Of a stretch of DNA of 64,000 nt, positions 7,780 through 16,175 are shown piece by piece (within the stretch, counting starts at the first letter, position 1; each line of letters begins with the position of its first letter). The DNA is from a virus. The position numbers and the translations under genes are program-made. The notes under the pieces were generated by a model. The model was not told where the DNA came from. It saw only the letters and a list, made by a program, of their open reading frames with translations, and searched no databases. Where the stretch lies: positions 17,343 to 81,342 of IMG/VR virus record IMGVR_UViG_3300035698_012707. One strand, written 5' to 3'.

Positions 7780-8281
7780 ATTTAATAACACCGTAACGCA
7801 AAAAATAATACGAAAGATTCATGTTATGCTTGGTGATGTTAAGACTGGTGAAGAAATCATAGATCACTTAAGGTCAACCGAACCAATATTTATGGAAGAA
7901 GTCGGAAGATTTGTTACAATAGAGTTAGATAAACTTAAAGATGATTCAGATAACGATGAGGAATTTCTTATGTATATAGGTTCTATAATTGGAGCTGCAT
8001 ACATAATGGGATTTCTTATTGCAAAAGAAATGGACCATCAAGTATACGATGGTCTTATAGACTTTAAGAGTTTGTTTGATGAACCTTCGAAAGAACCAAA
8101 AAATATTGACAAAATAATTGACACAAATCTTTCAAAGGGTAAAAAGCATAAGGAAATAGGTAACTTGCTTAAGAAGTATATTTCTAAAGAAACAAGAAAA
8201 GAGAAAAAAGAAGCTAAAAAACCTAAGAAACATAAAAAAACCAAAAGAATAGATATAGACTTTAATGAAGGAGAGTTATAA
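7772..8281 (+). CDS. hypothetical protein, lysine-rich tail
   Basis: 169 residues. A hydrophobic segment (YIGSIIGAAYIMGFLIA) near residue 75, then a very lysine-rich region (~125-160). Overlaps the previous gene by 8 bp and ends exactly at the next ATG. Possible paralog of its upstream neighbour. Confidence 0.6.
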   Translation: MTRFNNTVTQKIIRKIHVMLGDVKTGEEIIDHLRSTEPIFMEEVGRFVTIELDKLKDDSDNDEEFLMYIGSIIGAAYIMGFLIAKEMDHQVYDGLIDFKSLFDEPSKEPKNIDKIIDTNLSKGKKHKEIGNLLKKYISKETRKEKKEAKKPKKHKKTKRIDIDFNEGEL

Positions 8282-8577
8282 TGGTTGAAAAAAGAGATAC
8301 AATTAGCGAAGAACAAGCGATTGCAAAAGCAAACACGTGGTTAGATCAAAAGAGATTTAATGAAGTTAAAGAAGAGGTTTACCAACGTGGTACGTTTACG
8401 GTTTATATAATTCATGCTGCTGCTGACGGTAAAGAATATGAAGGTGTTGGATTTTCTAAAGCACGTCCAGATATAACAATTGCGCAATATAAATCAGAGG
8501 TAGGCATAGATGTCGCCAAAGGAAGATCTATATATGATTTGTTTCAAGAATATCATAAAGAAAAAGGAGCAAAGTAA
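8281..8577 (+). CDS. hypothetical protein
   Basis: 98 residues, GAAGGAG upstream and TAATG junctions at both ends. Mixed helix and strand, no recognised motif. Confidence 0.6.
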   Translation: MVEKRDTISEEQAIAKANTWLDQKRFNEVKEEVYQRGTFTVYIIHAAADGKEYEGVGFSKARPDITIAQYKSEVGIDVAKGRSIYDLFQEYHKEKGAK

Positions 8578-8873
8578 TGGCAAGCTTTAAGAAAGGCGTA
8601 GAAGTTTATTTACGAGATCAATATAATTCTCCATTTATTCCTGTTAGAAGGAGAAGGTATAAAGTAAGATCGTGTGGTAAAAAACAAGCAGTAGTAGATT
8701 ATATACCAGAAGACGGTCATCCAGCATACGGACGAGGTCAAGCATACTTCATCACACCAGTAGAAGAAGCAAGATCTAGATATGGCGACAGTGTTCCTAG
8801 GTATATTAAAACAAATTGGAACGAACATTTTGTATTGGCTGGAATGGATGGCTGGGACGCAGAGGAAAACTAA
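8577..8873 (+). CDS. hypothetical protein with C-terminal WD-x3-N motif
   Basis: 98 residues, basic N-terminal half. It ends G-W-D-A-E-E-N, the short motif shared by many small proteins on this strand. The codons for the motif partly supply the ribosome site (GAGG) for the next gene, but motif copies elsewhere do not, so this does not explain it. Confidence 0.6.
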   Translation: MASFKKGVEVYLRDQYNSPFIPVRRRRYKVRSCGKKQAVVDYIPEDGHPAYGRGQAYFITPVEEARSRYGDSVPRYIKTNWNEHFVLAGMDGWDAEEN

Positions 8874-9073
8874 TGAATGAATTAATAAGTACATTTAATA
8901 TACACGATTACCATTTTATATGGTATATACTATGTTTTATTGTCTGTCCACGAGTAGCATTAGCAGTATTGCTTTCAATATACTGTCCAATAGCTTTATT
9001 GTGGAAAGTAATAGCCTGGACAATCGTAGTGCTATCAGGCGTTAAAATAAACATATTAAGAGACAAATCTTAA
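8873..9073 (+). CDS. small membrane protein
   Basis: 66 residues starting at a TAATG junction. Two hydrophobic segments (FIWYILCFIVCP and a longer VALAVLLSIYCPIALLW plus WTIVVLSG). Likely inner-membrane. Function unknown. Confidence 0.55.
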   Translation: MNELISTFNIHDYHFIWYILCFIVCPRVALAVLLSIYCPIALLWKVIAWTIVVLSGVKINILRDKS

Positions 9074-9082
9074 GGAGAAATA

Positions 9083-9409
9083 ATGGAAAATAGCATACTA
9101 GCAAATAATATATATGAAAGTGCAGTTATAGCATATGATGAAAACTCTGGTGGTTTTAATATAGACACTGGTAGCATGAATAGTTTGGGAGACACAAATA
9201 AATGGGACAATAATCCAATGACTATAGATAATTATTATCATAATTACTGGTATCCATATGTATACCCAACAGTTACGCTAATACCAGAAAAGAGTAAAAT
9301 AGAGGTAGCTTTTCAAATTCTTAATAAACTAATGAAAAAAGGAGTAGTCACAGTAAATAAAGTTAAAACTTTTGTTGACTTAGTTACTGAGATTGCAGAC
9401 TGTATATGA
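9083..9409 (+). CDS. hypothetical protein, Asn/Tyr-rich
   Basis: 108 residues with AAGGAG upstream. N-terminal half rich in Asn, Tyr, Asp (YYHNYWYPYVYP), C-terminal half helical and basic. Overlaps the next start by ATGA. Function unknown. Confidence 0.55.
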   Translation: MENSILANNIYESAVIAYDENSGGFNIDTGSMNSLGDTNKWDNNPMTIDNYYHNYWYPYVYPTVTLIPEKSKIEVAFQILNKLMKKGVVTVNKVKTFVDLVTEIADCI

Positions 9410-9933
9410 GTAAATATAATAGGTCCTATTATTGCAAAAAGCTTACCTGTGCTGTAAATCATTCTAACAAGGGCAAGAAAATGCATGGTAATGAAATTAA
9501 CTTTCATGACGACCTAGACTGGGAAGTTGTGAAAGATCAGGGGGTGTGGACGGATGTCTATTTCCAGTGCGGAGGTAGCTCCGTCTTCGCTTTTACTATT
9601 AATAGTTCATTTGCTGCCCGGGGATACATGACGGGATCTGTGCCGGAAGCCATAAGAAACAACGAGACAGGCTTATGGGACTTATATATTCACAAGAAAT
9701 ACATATCGCATGACGACGTTTGTAGAGCATGTAAAAAATGGATAGAATTACAGGCCCCTATTAAAGGTATAGTATGTGGCTGCAATGTTAATTTTAATGG
9801 TAAGAGATGTGGACATGTGTGGGCTCATGAACAGTATCCAAGAGAAGAGTATCTCTTTGATTTATATGATGATTATAAGGTGGCAGCCTTCTGTAATCCA
9901 GTTAAATTACATGAGGGAGGTATCTGCGGATGA
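9406..9933 (+). CDS. Cys-rich hypothetical protein
   Basis: 175 residues with about ten Cys, including C-R-A-C and C-G-C ... R-C-G-H, so probably zinc binding. Base composition is slightly richer in GC than its neighbours around 9500-9700. Overlaps the next gene by 4 bp. No function recognised. Confidence 0.55.
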   Translation: MSKYNRSYYCKKLTCAVNHSNKGKKMHGNEINFHDDLDWEVVKDQGVWTDVYFQCGGSSVFAFTINSSFAARGYMTGSVPEAIRNNETGLWDLYIHKKYISHDDVCRACKKWIELQAPIKGIVCGCNVNFNGKRCGHVWAHEQYPREEYLFDLYDDYKVAAFCNPVKLHEGGICG

Positions 9934-10115
9934 AGATTATGGTAGAGATAGATATTAAAGCTGGTGATAATAAAAGCATAGCATCTGCTATGATTAGTGA
10001 GATTATAGCGGAAGGGTTAGACCATTCTGAAATAGACCCACTTATTACTAGGAATATTTCATGGATTTTTCCACATCAACAGACACAAAAAGGGGACTGC
10101 GATGGCAATATATGA
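9930..10115 (+). CDS. hypothetical protein
   Basis: 61 residues, GGAGG upstream, overlaps neighbours at both ends. No recognised motif. Confidence 0.5.
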   Translation: MKIMVEIDIKAGDNKSIASAMISEIIAEGLDHSEIDPLITRNISWIFPHQQTQKGDCDGNI

Positions 10116-10302
10116 TTATGAATGCGAACGATGCGGCAAAGTATTTCAACAAAACAGACCTATGTCAGAATCAAGTTTTTCAAGTAAGTGCCCGGTATGT
10201 GAAGTAGAGTGTAAAAGGATATTCACAGCGGCACCAGGTTTTATATTAAAAGGGAAGGGTTGGCCCGGAAAAGCAATTAAGGAGAAGAATGGAAATAAGT
10301 AA
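10102..10302 (+). CDS. FmdB-type zinc-ribbon protein
   Basis: 66 residues. M-x-I-Y-D-Y-E-C-E-R-C-G-K-V-F opening, then K-C-P-V-C about 20 residues later, the layout of FmdB/CxxC zinc-ribbon regulators. These are small zinc proteins of poorly known role, often near stress and chaperone genes. Overlaps the GroES-like gene by 14 bp. Confidence 0.75.
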   Translation: MAIYDYECERCGKVFQQNRPMSESSFSSKCPVCEVECKRIFTAAPGFILKGKGWPGKAIKEKNGNK

Positions 10303-10597
10303 AGTTAAACCACTAAATGGTTACATTATTGTTAAGGATAACAAAAGAAAGGAACAAACTACTGGAGGTATTTATATCCCAAAAAAAGCCAAGGATGACC
10401 ACATTGTCCATGGTACCATAGTTGAGACTAGCTCTTGGCGACTCAAGGATGGTACAATAATGAAACAAGAAGACGTCGCACCAGACGATCAAGTACTTTA
10501 TACTTTCACTGCAGGTGCAGGAAACGCGTGGGATGAGGAAGGAATTACCTACAGAGTTATTAAAACTGTAGAAATTCTTGCAAAACTAGTTGAATAA
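10289..10597 (+). CDS. groS: GroES-like co-chaperonin
   Basis: 102 residues, the usual Cpn10 length. K-P-L-N-G-Y-I-I-V-K near the start and T-T-G-G-I-Y-I-P for the mobile loop region match GroES. The end VEILAKLVE fits the last beta strand. GroES caps the GroEL chamber; phage versions such as T4 gp31 redirect host GroEL to fold capsid protein. No GroEL is seen here, so host GroEL is the likely partner. Confidence 0.88.
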   Translation: MEISKVKPLNGYIIVKDNKRKEQTTGGIYIPKKAKDDHIVHGTIVETSSWRLKDGTIMKQEDVAPDDQVLYTFTAGAGNAWDEEGITYRVIKTVEILAKLVE

Positions 10598-10618
10598 ACA
10601 CGTTACACGTGTTATAAT
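10590..10618 (+). promoter_or_regulatory. sigma-70-type promoter with palindromic spacer
   Basis: TTGAAT (10590-10595), 17 nt, TATAAT (10613-10618). The spacer contains ACACGTGT (10606-10613), an 8-bp palindrome abutting the -10 box that could be an operator. It overlaps the stop of groS and precedes the gene at 10663. Confidence 0.75.
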
Positions 10619-10662
10619 GTAAGAGACTAGTAAAGAAAATACTTGTCATAGGGAGGCCACAT

Positions 10663-10941
10663 ATGACAAATGCAATAATCGCACTACTACGCAACAGGGT
10701 AGTGAGAACATTTATTACGGAGCTCTTCGTAGGGCTTGCCGTAGGCGTGGTCACTACACTTAAATGCAAGGATAAGAATGAAAAGCGCAAACGAGTTTTA
10801 CTACATATGCAAGAAGGGTCATCTGACAGTAGGTCAGACAGATCGGAAACAGAAATGCGAACACAAAATACAAGAAGTACGACTTGTGAAAAAAGGGAAA
10901 GCTGGAGTAGAGAAAGAAGTAACGAAAGAGACTACCTGTAG
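10663..10941 (+). CDS. small membrane-anchored protein
   Basis: 92 residues, GGGAGG upstream, first gene after the promoter at 10590. Hydrophobic helix (TFITELFVGLAVGVVTTL) followed by a Ser/Arg-rich tail. The last ~50 residues are out of frame with the next gene, which overlaps by 164 bp, so the tail may have little constraint. Confidence 0.5.
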   Translation: MTNAIIALLRNRVVRTFITELFVGLAVGVVTTLKCKDKNEKRKRVLLHMQEGSSDSRSDRSETEMRTQNTRSTTCEKRESWSRERSNERDYL

Positions 10942-11155
10942 TGAGGAGTTAATAGAATTCCACCCAATGCCAGAAGAACTAGATTATTTTAATATCTGGG
11001 AACCACAAGTAATTAAAGCATTTCTAACCGGGCAGGACCAGTACGCGCTAAGAGAAGGATTTCTTATCGATATGCAGCGGGTGTTTATCGCGCTAAGGAC
11101 TAAGATAGATGATCTTGAAAGACAGATCAAGGATGTTAAGGAGTTGAAGAAATGA
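10778..11155 (+). CDS. hypothetical protein with possible zinc site
   Basis: 125 residues; AAGGATAAG precedes the ATG. N-terminal C-x2-G-H ... K-C-x-H could bind zinc, and the C-terminus is a coiled coil. It overlaps the preceding membrane protein frame by 164 bp; composition suggests this is the better-constrained frame in the overlap. Confidence 0.6.
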   Translation: MKSANEFYYICKKGHLTVGQTDRKQKCEHKIQEVRLVKKGKAGVEKEVTKETTCSEELIEFHPMPEELDYFNIWEPQVIKAFLTGQDQYALREGFLIDMQRVFIALRTKIDDLERQIKDVKELKK

Positions 11156-11349
11156 ACGATGAAATGGTAGGAAAGATACAAGCATCGCAACACAGAAGAC
11201 AAGCAACATGGTCACTAAATGAGCATACGCTACTTATGGAAGATGCCAAGAAAAACGCATTATCTAGATTCTTTATAGTAATAAAGAAGTATGAAATGAC
11301 TGAAGACGATGTAGCTGAATTGATAGAGATATCTCAGTTCTTAATATAA
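11152..11349 (+). CDS. small helical protein
   Basis: 65 residues, ATGA overlap with the previous stop and AAGGAG upstream. All helical. Function unknown. Confidence 0.55.
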   Translation: MNDEMVGKIQASQHRRQATWSLNEHTLLMEDAKKNALSRFFIVIKKYEMTEDDVAELIEISQFLI

Positions 11350-11358
11350 AGGAGAGTT

Positions 11359-11919
11359 ATGCGTAAATCAAATATTGGTATAGACTTAGACGGCGTAATA
11401 TGTAATCTCTATAAAGAAGCAAGACCATTATTTAAAGAAATGTATGATATAGAAGTAACTGAAAGTTGCTTAGACGTAGAAAAAGAATATGGTCTAACTA
11501 AGAAACAAGTATCAGATCTATTCATTGAAGCAGGAAAAAGGGGTATGTACAGAAACTCTAGCGTATACGATAAGACGAGGAGTCATCTAGTAAACATATC
11601 TAGACAGTATAACATATTCTATGTTACAGTAAGAGATTTCTATCATCAAATAAAGAAGGACACTTTTTATTGGCTGGACAAGAACAAGCTGCCATACTTC
11701 AGAGTTGTTTTCTCTCGGTCGAAGCATAAGATTGCAGAACGAGAAGATTTTCAATTCTTTGTGGACGATGATCCTTTTATTTGCAATAGAGTAGCAAAGA
11801 CTAACACACCAACATATCTATTCAAACAACCATGGAACACTAAGGCACCATTAGATCCTTTGGTAAAAGTAATAGATAGCTGGCAGGAAATAGAAGATAT
11901 ATTAATAGTTGAAAAGTAA
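11359..11919 (+). CDS. 5'(3')-deoxyribonucleotidase-like HAD phosphatase
   Basis: 186 residues, AAGGAG upstream. HAD motif I is G-I-D-L-D-G-V-I (nucleophile Asp), motif II V-T-V-R near residue 94, a Lys in the SRSKHK segment, and motif IV F-V-D-D-D-P. This resembles the NT5C family that dephosphorylates deoxynucleoside monophosphates. It fits the phage nucleotide-pool genes (ThyX, MazG-like, NrdD/G). Exact substrate cannot be read. Confidence 0.75.
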   Translation: MRKSNIGIDLDGVICNLYKEARPLFKEMYDIEVTESCLDVEKEYGLTKKQVSDLFIEAGKRGMYRNSSVYDKTRSHLVNISRQYNIFYVTVRDFYHQIKKDTFYWLDKNKLPYFRVVFSRSKHKIAEREDFQFFVDDDPFICNRVAKTNTPTYLFKQPWNTKAPLDPLVKVIDSWQEIEDILIVEK

Positions 11920-11937
11920 AGAGATCTATGCTATAAT
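11909..11937 (+). promoter_or_regulatory. sigma-70-type promoter
   Basis: TTGAAA (11909-11914), 17 nt, TATAAT (11932-11937). Transcription would start near 11944, only about 6 nt before the ATG at 11950, so that frame would be nearly leaderless. Confidence 0.75.
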
Positions 11938-11949
11938 ATAAGTATAATA

Positions 11950-12123
11950 ATGATGACTAACATAATAAATTGTAATTGCGATATAGCTGAAAGATTAAAG
12001 ATCTTAGGGAATCAAATGCATTCCATAAGTTATCATATTGATGATATAATGGCTATATGCTATAAAAAGTATGACAACCCAAAAGAAAACCTTGAATGGG
12101 ATCCGAAGGAGAACATTAAATGA
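11950..12123 (+). CDS. small protein with C-terminal WD-x3-N motif
   Basis: 57 residues, too short for usual gene callers. It ends E-W-D-P-K-E-N-I-K, the recurring motif. The first ATG lacks a ribosome site; an in-frame ATG at 12016 has TTAGGGA upstream and would give 35 residues. Its stop overlaps the phosphoesterase start (ATGA), supporting translation. Confidence 0.6.
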   Translation: MMTNIINCNCDIAERLKILGNQMHSISYHIDDIMAICYKKYDNPKENLEWDPKENIK

Positions 12124-13229
12124 AATATCGGCAATGGACTGATGAAGATAGGGATGAATTGACGACTCTTCTTGACGAAGATTTAAATATTGATGAAATA
12201 GCAGAAAGATTAGACAGAACTTCTAGATCTGTAGAATATGAAATGGGAAGATCAAAGCTACAAGCAACCGTTCGAGCTAAGTCTATGTCAGCAAAAGCTG
12301 ATACTCCTACAAAGAAAACAAAAGAACGAAAAAATGCGATAACAGAAGCATCTGTTGAGTTTATTGATCAAAAATCATGTAAAAAGAATTATGACAATAT
12401 CTGGGATACTATAATTAAGTTTCAGACAGAATTACATTCGGTTGATATAGAACAAACAGATGCACATTTAGCTATAGATACACCTAAGTGGGTAGGTATT
12501 GCATTTCAAGGTGACCTTCATCTTGGTAACATAGCAACAGATTACATAACATTGTTACAACATAAAAAAATGATACTAGATACAAAAAACTTGTATTTAG
12601 TTATAAATGGAGATTATTGTGATAATTATATATCAGGGTCTCATGCTGGTGGATCATTTGAAGCATTATTTCCTCCTGCTACGCAGAAAACCCTTGCTAA
12701 GAACTACATTGAAGACCTTGAAGACAAGGTTCTCGCATTAGTAGCAGGATGTCATGATTTGTGGTCGTTAAAGATTGATGACTTTGATATTACTGAGTAT
12801 CTTGCTAAGCACGGTAACGCAGTTTATCTTGGTTCCGGCGGAAACTTATACTTAAAGGTAGGAAAAGTAACTTATAAAATAAGAATGCGTCATAAATATA
12901 GGTTTAACTCTCAAGACAATCCATGTCATACGGTTAAGAAGATGTTTGAGAAAGATGGCGGATTTGATGTTGGTGTGGTTAGCCATAATCATATCTCTGC
13001 AATGGAAGAAAGTCAAAAAACAGGCTTAGATGGTAACCTTAAGCGTATTTTCTTACGAGCAGGTTCTTACAAAGCTAAAGACAGATATTCCAAGCAATTA
13101 GGATTTTCAGATGGTGGATTAACTGTTCCTGTTGTGTTGTTTAATCCGGAAACAAGGGATATGAGAGGTTTTCAGGATTTAGGAGAAGGGATCGACTATC
13201 TGAATTTTCTCAATGGCGAAGTAGAATAA
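12120..13229 (+). CDS. calcineurin-like metallophosphoesterase with N-terminal HTH
   Basis: 369 residues. The first ~50 look like a Myb/SANT-type helix-turn-helix (W-T-D-E-D ... I-A-E-R-L-D-R-T-S-R-S-V). The rest has metallophosphoesterase motifs: G-D-L-H-L-G, N-G-D-Y-C-D, A-G-C-H-D and V-V-S-H-N-H. GCHD replaces the usual GNHD. The HTH suggests action on nucleic acid. It may be a nuclease or phosphatase. Confidence 0.75.
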   Translation: MKYRQWTDEDRDELTTLLDEDLNIDEIAERLDRTSRSVEYEMGRSKLQATVRAKSMSAKADTPTKKTKERKNAITEASVEFIDQKSCKKNYDNIWDTIIKFQTELHSVDIEQTDAHLAIDTPKWVGIAFQGDLHLGNIATDYITLLQHKKMILDTKNLYLVINGDYCDNYISGSHAGGSFEALFPPATQKTLAKNYIEDLEDKVLALVAGCHDLWSLKIDDFDITEYLAKHGNAVYLGSGGNLYLKVGKVTYKIRMRHKYRFNSQDNPCHTVKKMFEKDGGFDVGVVSHNHISAMEESQKTGLDGNLKRIFLRAGSYKAKDRYSKQLGFSDGGLTVPVVLFNPETRDMRGFQDLGEGIDYLNFLNGEVE

Positions 13230-13231
13230 TA

Positions 13232-13654
13232 ATGTCTTTAAGAAACCTATACTTTAATAAACGCATAAGTAAGAAGAAAAAAGACGTTTGGTATTATTTA
13301 GAGCTTCTTAATATAACAAAACAAAAAGTTTATATAGAGAAGATAAGATATAGGGATAAGAAGGAAAAAGTTACAACAGTACTAACTGAGAGAAATGTAA
13401 AGAAATCAATTAATAAAGCGATACTTGCTGATACTAGGAGTATATCTGATTTTATTGATCTTCTGCCTGCTGGAATGCCTGAAGGTGAGCTCATAAATAA
13501 GTATGTACATCAAACTTACGATGCTGATCTTAGAATTTCTTCAAGTATGGAAAGATCTGAAACAATAAGAATATTTAATAAATATAGAGTTTTAAATTCT
13601 GACAGAAAAAGATTAATAGCTTCTATACTTAACACTAGAATAGACCTAGGATAA
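13232..13654 (+). CDS. basic hypothetical protein
   Basis: 140 residues, lysine/arginine-rich, starting 2 bp after the phosphoesterase without a clear ribosome site. No recognised motif. Confidence 0.55.
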   Translation: MSLRNLYFNKRISKKKKDVWYYLELLNITKQKVYIEKIRYRDKKEKVTTVLTERNVKKSINKAILADTRSISDFIDLLPAGMPEGELINKYVHQTYDADLRISSSMERSETIRIFNKYRVLNSDRKRLIASILNTRIDLG

Positions 13655-13669
13655 ACGAAAGAGGTGGTT

Positions 13670-14011
13670 ATGAGCGATAAGTTTACTAAAGTTCCATACA
13701 ACAATCCATCTTTACTACCTTTAGGTAGTTATAATATAGATGTAAAAGAACCAATAGAGATAGAATTAAAGAACAATGGTTCCTACGGTAGCGAAGAAGA
13801 AGGTAAATGGTCTATTATTAATAGATTTGATCTGGCCGACGGCAAAGAGATCACAATAGTAGATCTAGTTACACTTAAGAAAGTTTTAGATAAAAAAGGA
13901 TTATACCCTGAATTGAAGGAAGACGAGACAGCTTCTTTATGTCAGTTATCATTGGTTGATAATGACCTTACAATAAAGGGTGACGTAGTCAAAGTTACAA
14001 AAAGTAAGTAG
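13670..14011 (+). CDS. hypothetical protein
   Basis: 113 residues from ATG 13670 with GAGGTGG upstream (a GTG at 13664 lies within that site). Acidic with alternating strands near the C-terminus. It ends an operon: a terminator-like hairpin follows at 14040. Confidence 0.6.
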   Translation: MSDKFTKVPYNNPSLLPLGSYNIDVKEPIEIELKNNGSYGSEEEGKWSIINRFDLADGKEITIVDLVTLKKVLDKKGLYPELKEDETASLCQLSLVDNDLTIKGDVVKVTKSK

Positions 14012-14039
14012 TTAACACGTTTGCTGCTCATTTACAAAT

Positions 14040-14092
14040 AAGGCTGTAATAAGTATTAGTCCATAATTGGCAATATTTCTTACGGCCTTTTT
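14040..14092 (+). terminator. terminator-like hairpin
   Basis: AGGCTGTAA (14041-14049) pairs with TTACGGCCT (14080-14088) apart from one mismatch, closing a ~30-nt loop, followed by TTTTTG. It would end the upstream operon. Confidence 0.5.
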
Positions 14093-14511
14093 GTGTCTTA
14101 AACCCAAGTAGGTAGGGGTTAGATGCCTCGCGGCGTTTAGCCCCGTCCGAAAATAAGCCAAAAGGGCGCGTCCATCAGCAAAGATGGACTTGAACGAGAA
14201 TTACTCCTAATTCGAGTTCAAAATGTCCCGCAGTGTAGAAATTTGTGTTATATTTACTTTTCGATATTTTTGAGATAGAGCGACTTCCCAAAAAAGTAGG
14301 TTGCGACGGGAGCTGGGTAACCCCGGTTCTCGTCCCTCCGAAAAGGTTAAGTGACAGTAGGTTAGTTAACCTAAATAACAAGTGAAGCGATCTAGATCCA
14401 GCAGTGTATCCTGCTATTAGCCTTAGAGCACAAAAAGTGCTCATGGGCTAATTTGCGCAACAAATAGATTACCGTTATTTTACCAAAAATTTCGCAGGCG
14501 ATTTCGAGAAA
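14093..14511 (+). ncRNA. large structured non-coding RNA candidate
   Basis: About 420 nt with no convincing gene on either strand and many stems. GGGGTTAGA/TTTAGCCCC (14117-14147 area) encloses GCC-TCGC-GGC. TCCATC pairs with GATGGA. GAAC-GAGAATTA pairs with TAATTC-GTTC. AGGTTA pairs with TAACCT. AGCAG pairs with CTGCT. The nested hairpin TTAGCC-GAGCAC/GTGCTC-GGCTAA lies near 14418-14452. Such density is typical of large phage RNAs (GOLLD and ROOL are known examples near phage tRNAs), but I cannot assign a family. It lies beside an HNH endonuclease gene, so an intron-like element is an alternative. Strand is inferred from surrounding genes. Confidence 0.5.
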
Positions 14512-14559
14512 ATGATATTTTCAAACATATTTTCGTTTTTTAAGTCGAAAAGGAGCACC

Positions 14560-14817
14560 ATGGACAAGAAAGAAAAAAATGGTTCGACAGGAAATAAAAA
14601 TATACTTACAAGAGAGTACCTTCATTCTATAAGCAGAATAGGAGATAGATTGAAAATGCTAAGGCGTGATATGAATAAACAAAAGAAAGAAATAGAGTAT
14701 ATGGAAGAAGATGTGCAACTTTTAGCTGATGCTTTTGATTCTCTTTTTCAAGATTTAGTACAAGAGCTCGAAAAAAGATTTAATAAAAACGATGACCATA
14801 AGGTGGAAAAAGTATGA
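14560..14817 (+). CDS. coiled-coil protein
   Basis: 85 residues from the ATG with AAAAGGAG upstream; a longer frame from 14512 overlaps the structured RNA and lacks a site. One long coiled coil (residues ~25-75). Overlaps the HNH gene start by ATGA. Function unknown. Confidence 0.6.
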   Translation: MDKKEKNGSTGNKNILTREYLHSISRIGDRLKMLRRDMNKQKKEIEYMEEDVQLLADAFDSLFQDLVQELEKRFNKNDDHKVEKV

Positions 14818-15545
14818 GTAAAAAGAAAACATGTGCCACATGTGGCAAAGAAATATCAATTAATGCAAAAAAATGTAAATCTTGCTCAAGAAAAGGTAAA
14901 TACAATCCAGCATATAAACATGGTTTAAAAATAAAAGACAAAAAAGAACGAAGATATAAATTTTGTGTTGATTGCGGAGAAAAAATAGACCATACAGCCA
15001 TTAGATGTATAAGGTGTAGTAATATTTACAGAAGCGAAGAACGAAGTGCAACATGGAAAGGTGGTGTTGATGCAGAGGGATATATAAGATCTAAGTTTAA
15101 TAATAAACTTAAAGAATATATTAGAAAAAGAGATGAAAATACTTGTCAAGAGTGCGGCAAAGTATATGTACATAAAGGAAAAGCTCTAGACGTTCATCAT
15201 ATAGATTATGATAAAATCAATAATATTCCAAGTAATCTTATTACGCTCTGCAATAAATGTCACACAAGAACAAGCATTAAGGATAGAGAATACTGGTATG
15301 TTCATTTTATGGATAAAGTAAACACAAGCGATAAATGGCTTAAAGTTACTTGGGAAGACGCTTGTACTTATGCTAGCGAAAGTATAGAAGATATGAGCGA
15401 AAAGAAACCAGAATTAGTAGATACTTTTGGTAAAATTGTAATATATAATAAAGAATATTGCTTAATAATAACACATGATAGTAGAGGAATATCTAATGAT
15501 TATTTAAGAATTCCAATTTCTTTAGTAAGGAAAATTGAAATATAA
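14814..15545 (+). CDS. HNH endonuclease (homing type)
   Basis: 243 residues. N-terminal zinc pairs (C-A-T-C-G-K, C-K-S-C, then C-V-D-C-G and C-I-R-C). Core HNH: T-C-Q-E-C-G-K, then L-D-V-H-H-I-D-Y-D, then N-L-I-T-L-C-N-K-C-H. Free-standing phage HNH proteins usually spread themselves or an adjacent element. It sits directly after the structured RNA. C-terminal ~80 residues unassigned. Confidence 0.85.
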   Translation: MSKKKTCATCGKEISINAKKCKSCSRKGKYNPAYKHGLKIKDKKERRYKFCVDCGEKIDHTAIRCIRCSNIYRSEERSATWKGGVDAEGYIRSKFNNKLKEYIRKRDENTCQECGKVYVHKGKALDVHHIDYDKINNIPSNLITLCNKCHTRTSIKDREYWYVHFMDKVNTSDKWLKVTWEDACTYASESIEDMSEKKPELVDTFGKIVIYNKEYCLIITHDSRGISNDYLRIPISLVRKIEI

Positions 15546-15561
15546 AAACTTAAAATAAAGC

Positions 15562-15590
15562 TTGACAAAATATTTTGAAAATGGTATAAT
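15562..15590 (+). promoter_or_regulatory. consensus sigma-70 promoter
   Basis: TTGACA (15562-15567), 17 nt, TATAAT (15585-15590): a perfect consensus pair. It drives the gene at 15613 and probably the tubulin-like operon. Confidence 0.85.
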
Positions 15591-15612
15591 AAGAAATACA
15601 AAGGAGATTTAA

Positions 15613-15918
15613 ATGTCTTATACAGTTAGTCGTAATGACGGGTACATAAGGATGGAAGGGGAACCTGACTTACCATACCCAGTAATAGACACAGAGAAAT
15701 TAGCAAAGGTCAGCATATCTCATGAACTATTACATCAACTTCTTGATCTACCTGATGATGTTAGAATCACTTCTATGCATACGTCACGAGGTGAACAATA
15801 CACTGGTATGTATATGATATGTGATAGGTTTGATAGAGTACCAGACGGAGCTGTAGCTCCTGAAATATCTATTGAAAATGTAAAGTCTGTTGGTTTGTGG
15901 GATTCAGAAGGAAACTAA
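15613..15918 (+). CDS. hypothetical protein with C-terminal WD-x3-N motif
   Basis: 101 residues, AAAGGAG upstream, first gene after the consensus promoter. Ends L-W-D-S-E-G-N. Otherwise no recognised domain. Junction with the next gene is TAATG. Confidence 0.6.
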   Translation: MSYTVSRNDGYIRMEGEPDLPYPVIDTEKLAKVSISHELLHQLLDLPDDVRITSMHTSRGEQYTGMYMICDRFDRVPDGAVAPEISIENVKSVGLWDSEGN

Positions 15919-16175
15919 TGGAATCAGAAATAGGAATTATATATTGTGATCATTGTAATTCTCCAGCACTAACATATGATCTTGATTTTATGAAAAACGC
16001 ACCAGCACAACAGCTAATAGAGGCTAAACATTTTCAATATATAGGAATGGATGGTCCATTTCCTTACGAAGAAGCGAGATGTCCAAGATGCGAAGAGAAT
16101 ATTATTGTATGCATAATGAAAGAGTGGGAAAAATTAAAAGAAACAAGGGAGTGGGACTTATCATACAATGAGTGA
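15918..16175 (+). CDS. zinc-binding protein with C-terminal WD-x3-N motif
   Basis: 85 residues. Two C-x2-C pairs (YCDHC and RCPRC) make a zinc ribbon. Ends E-W-D-L-S-Y-N-E, a motif variant. Overlaps the nuclease-like gene by 8 bp. Confidence 0.6.
   Translation: MESEIGIIYCDHCNSPALTYDLDFMKNAPAQQLIEAKHFQYIGMDGPFPYEEARCPRCEENIIVCIMKEWEKLKETREWDLSYNE

Noticed and set aside
14175-14444. Minus-strand ORF of 89 residues within the structured region
   Set aside because: It covers many hairpins, has no ribosome site and its sequence is not protein-like.
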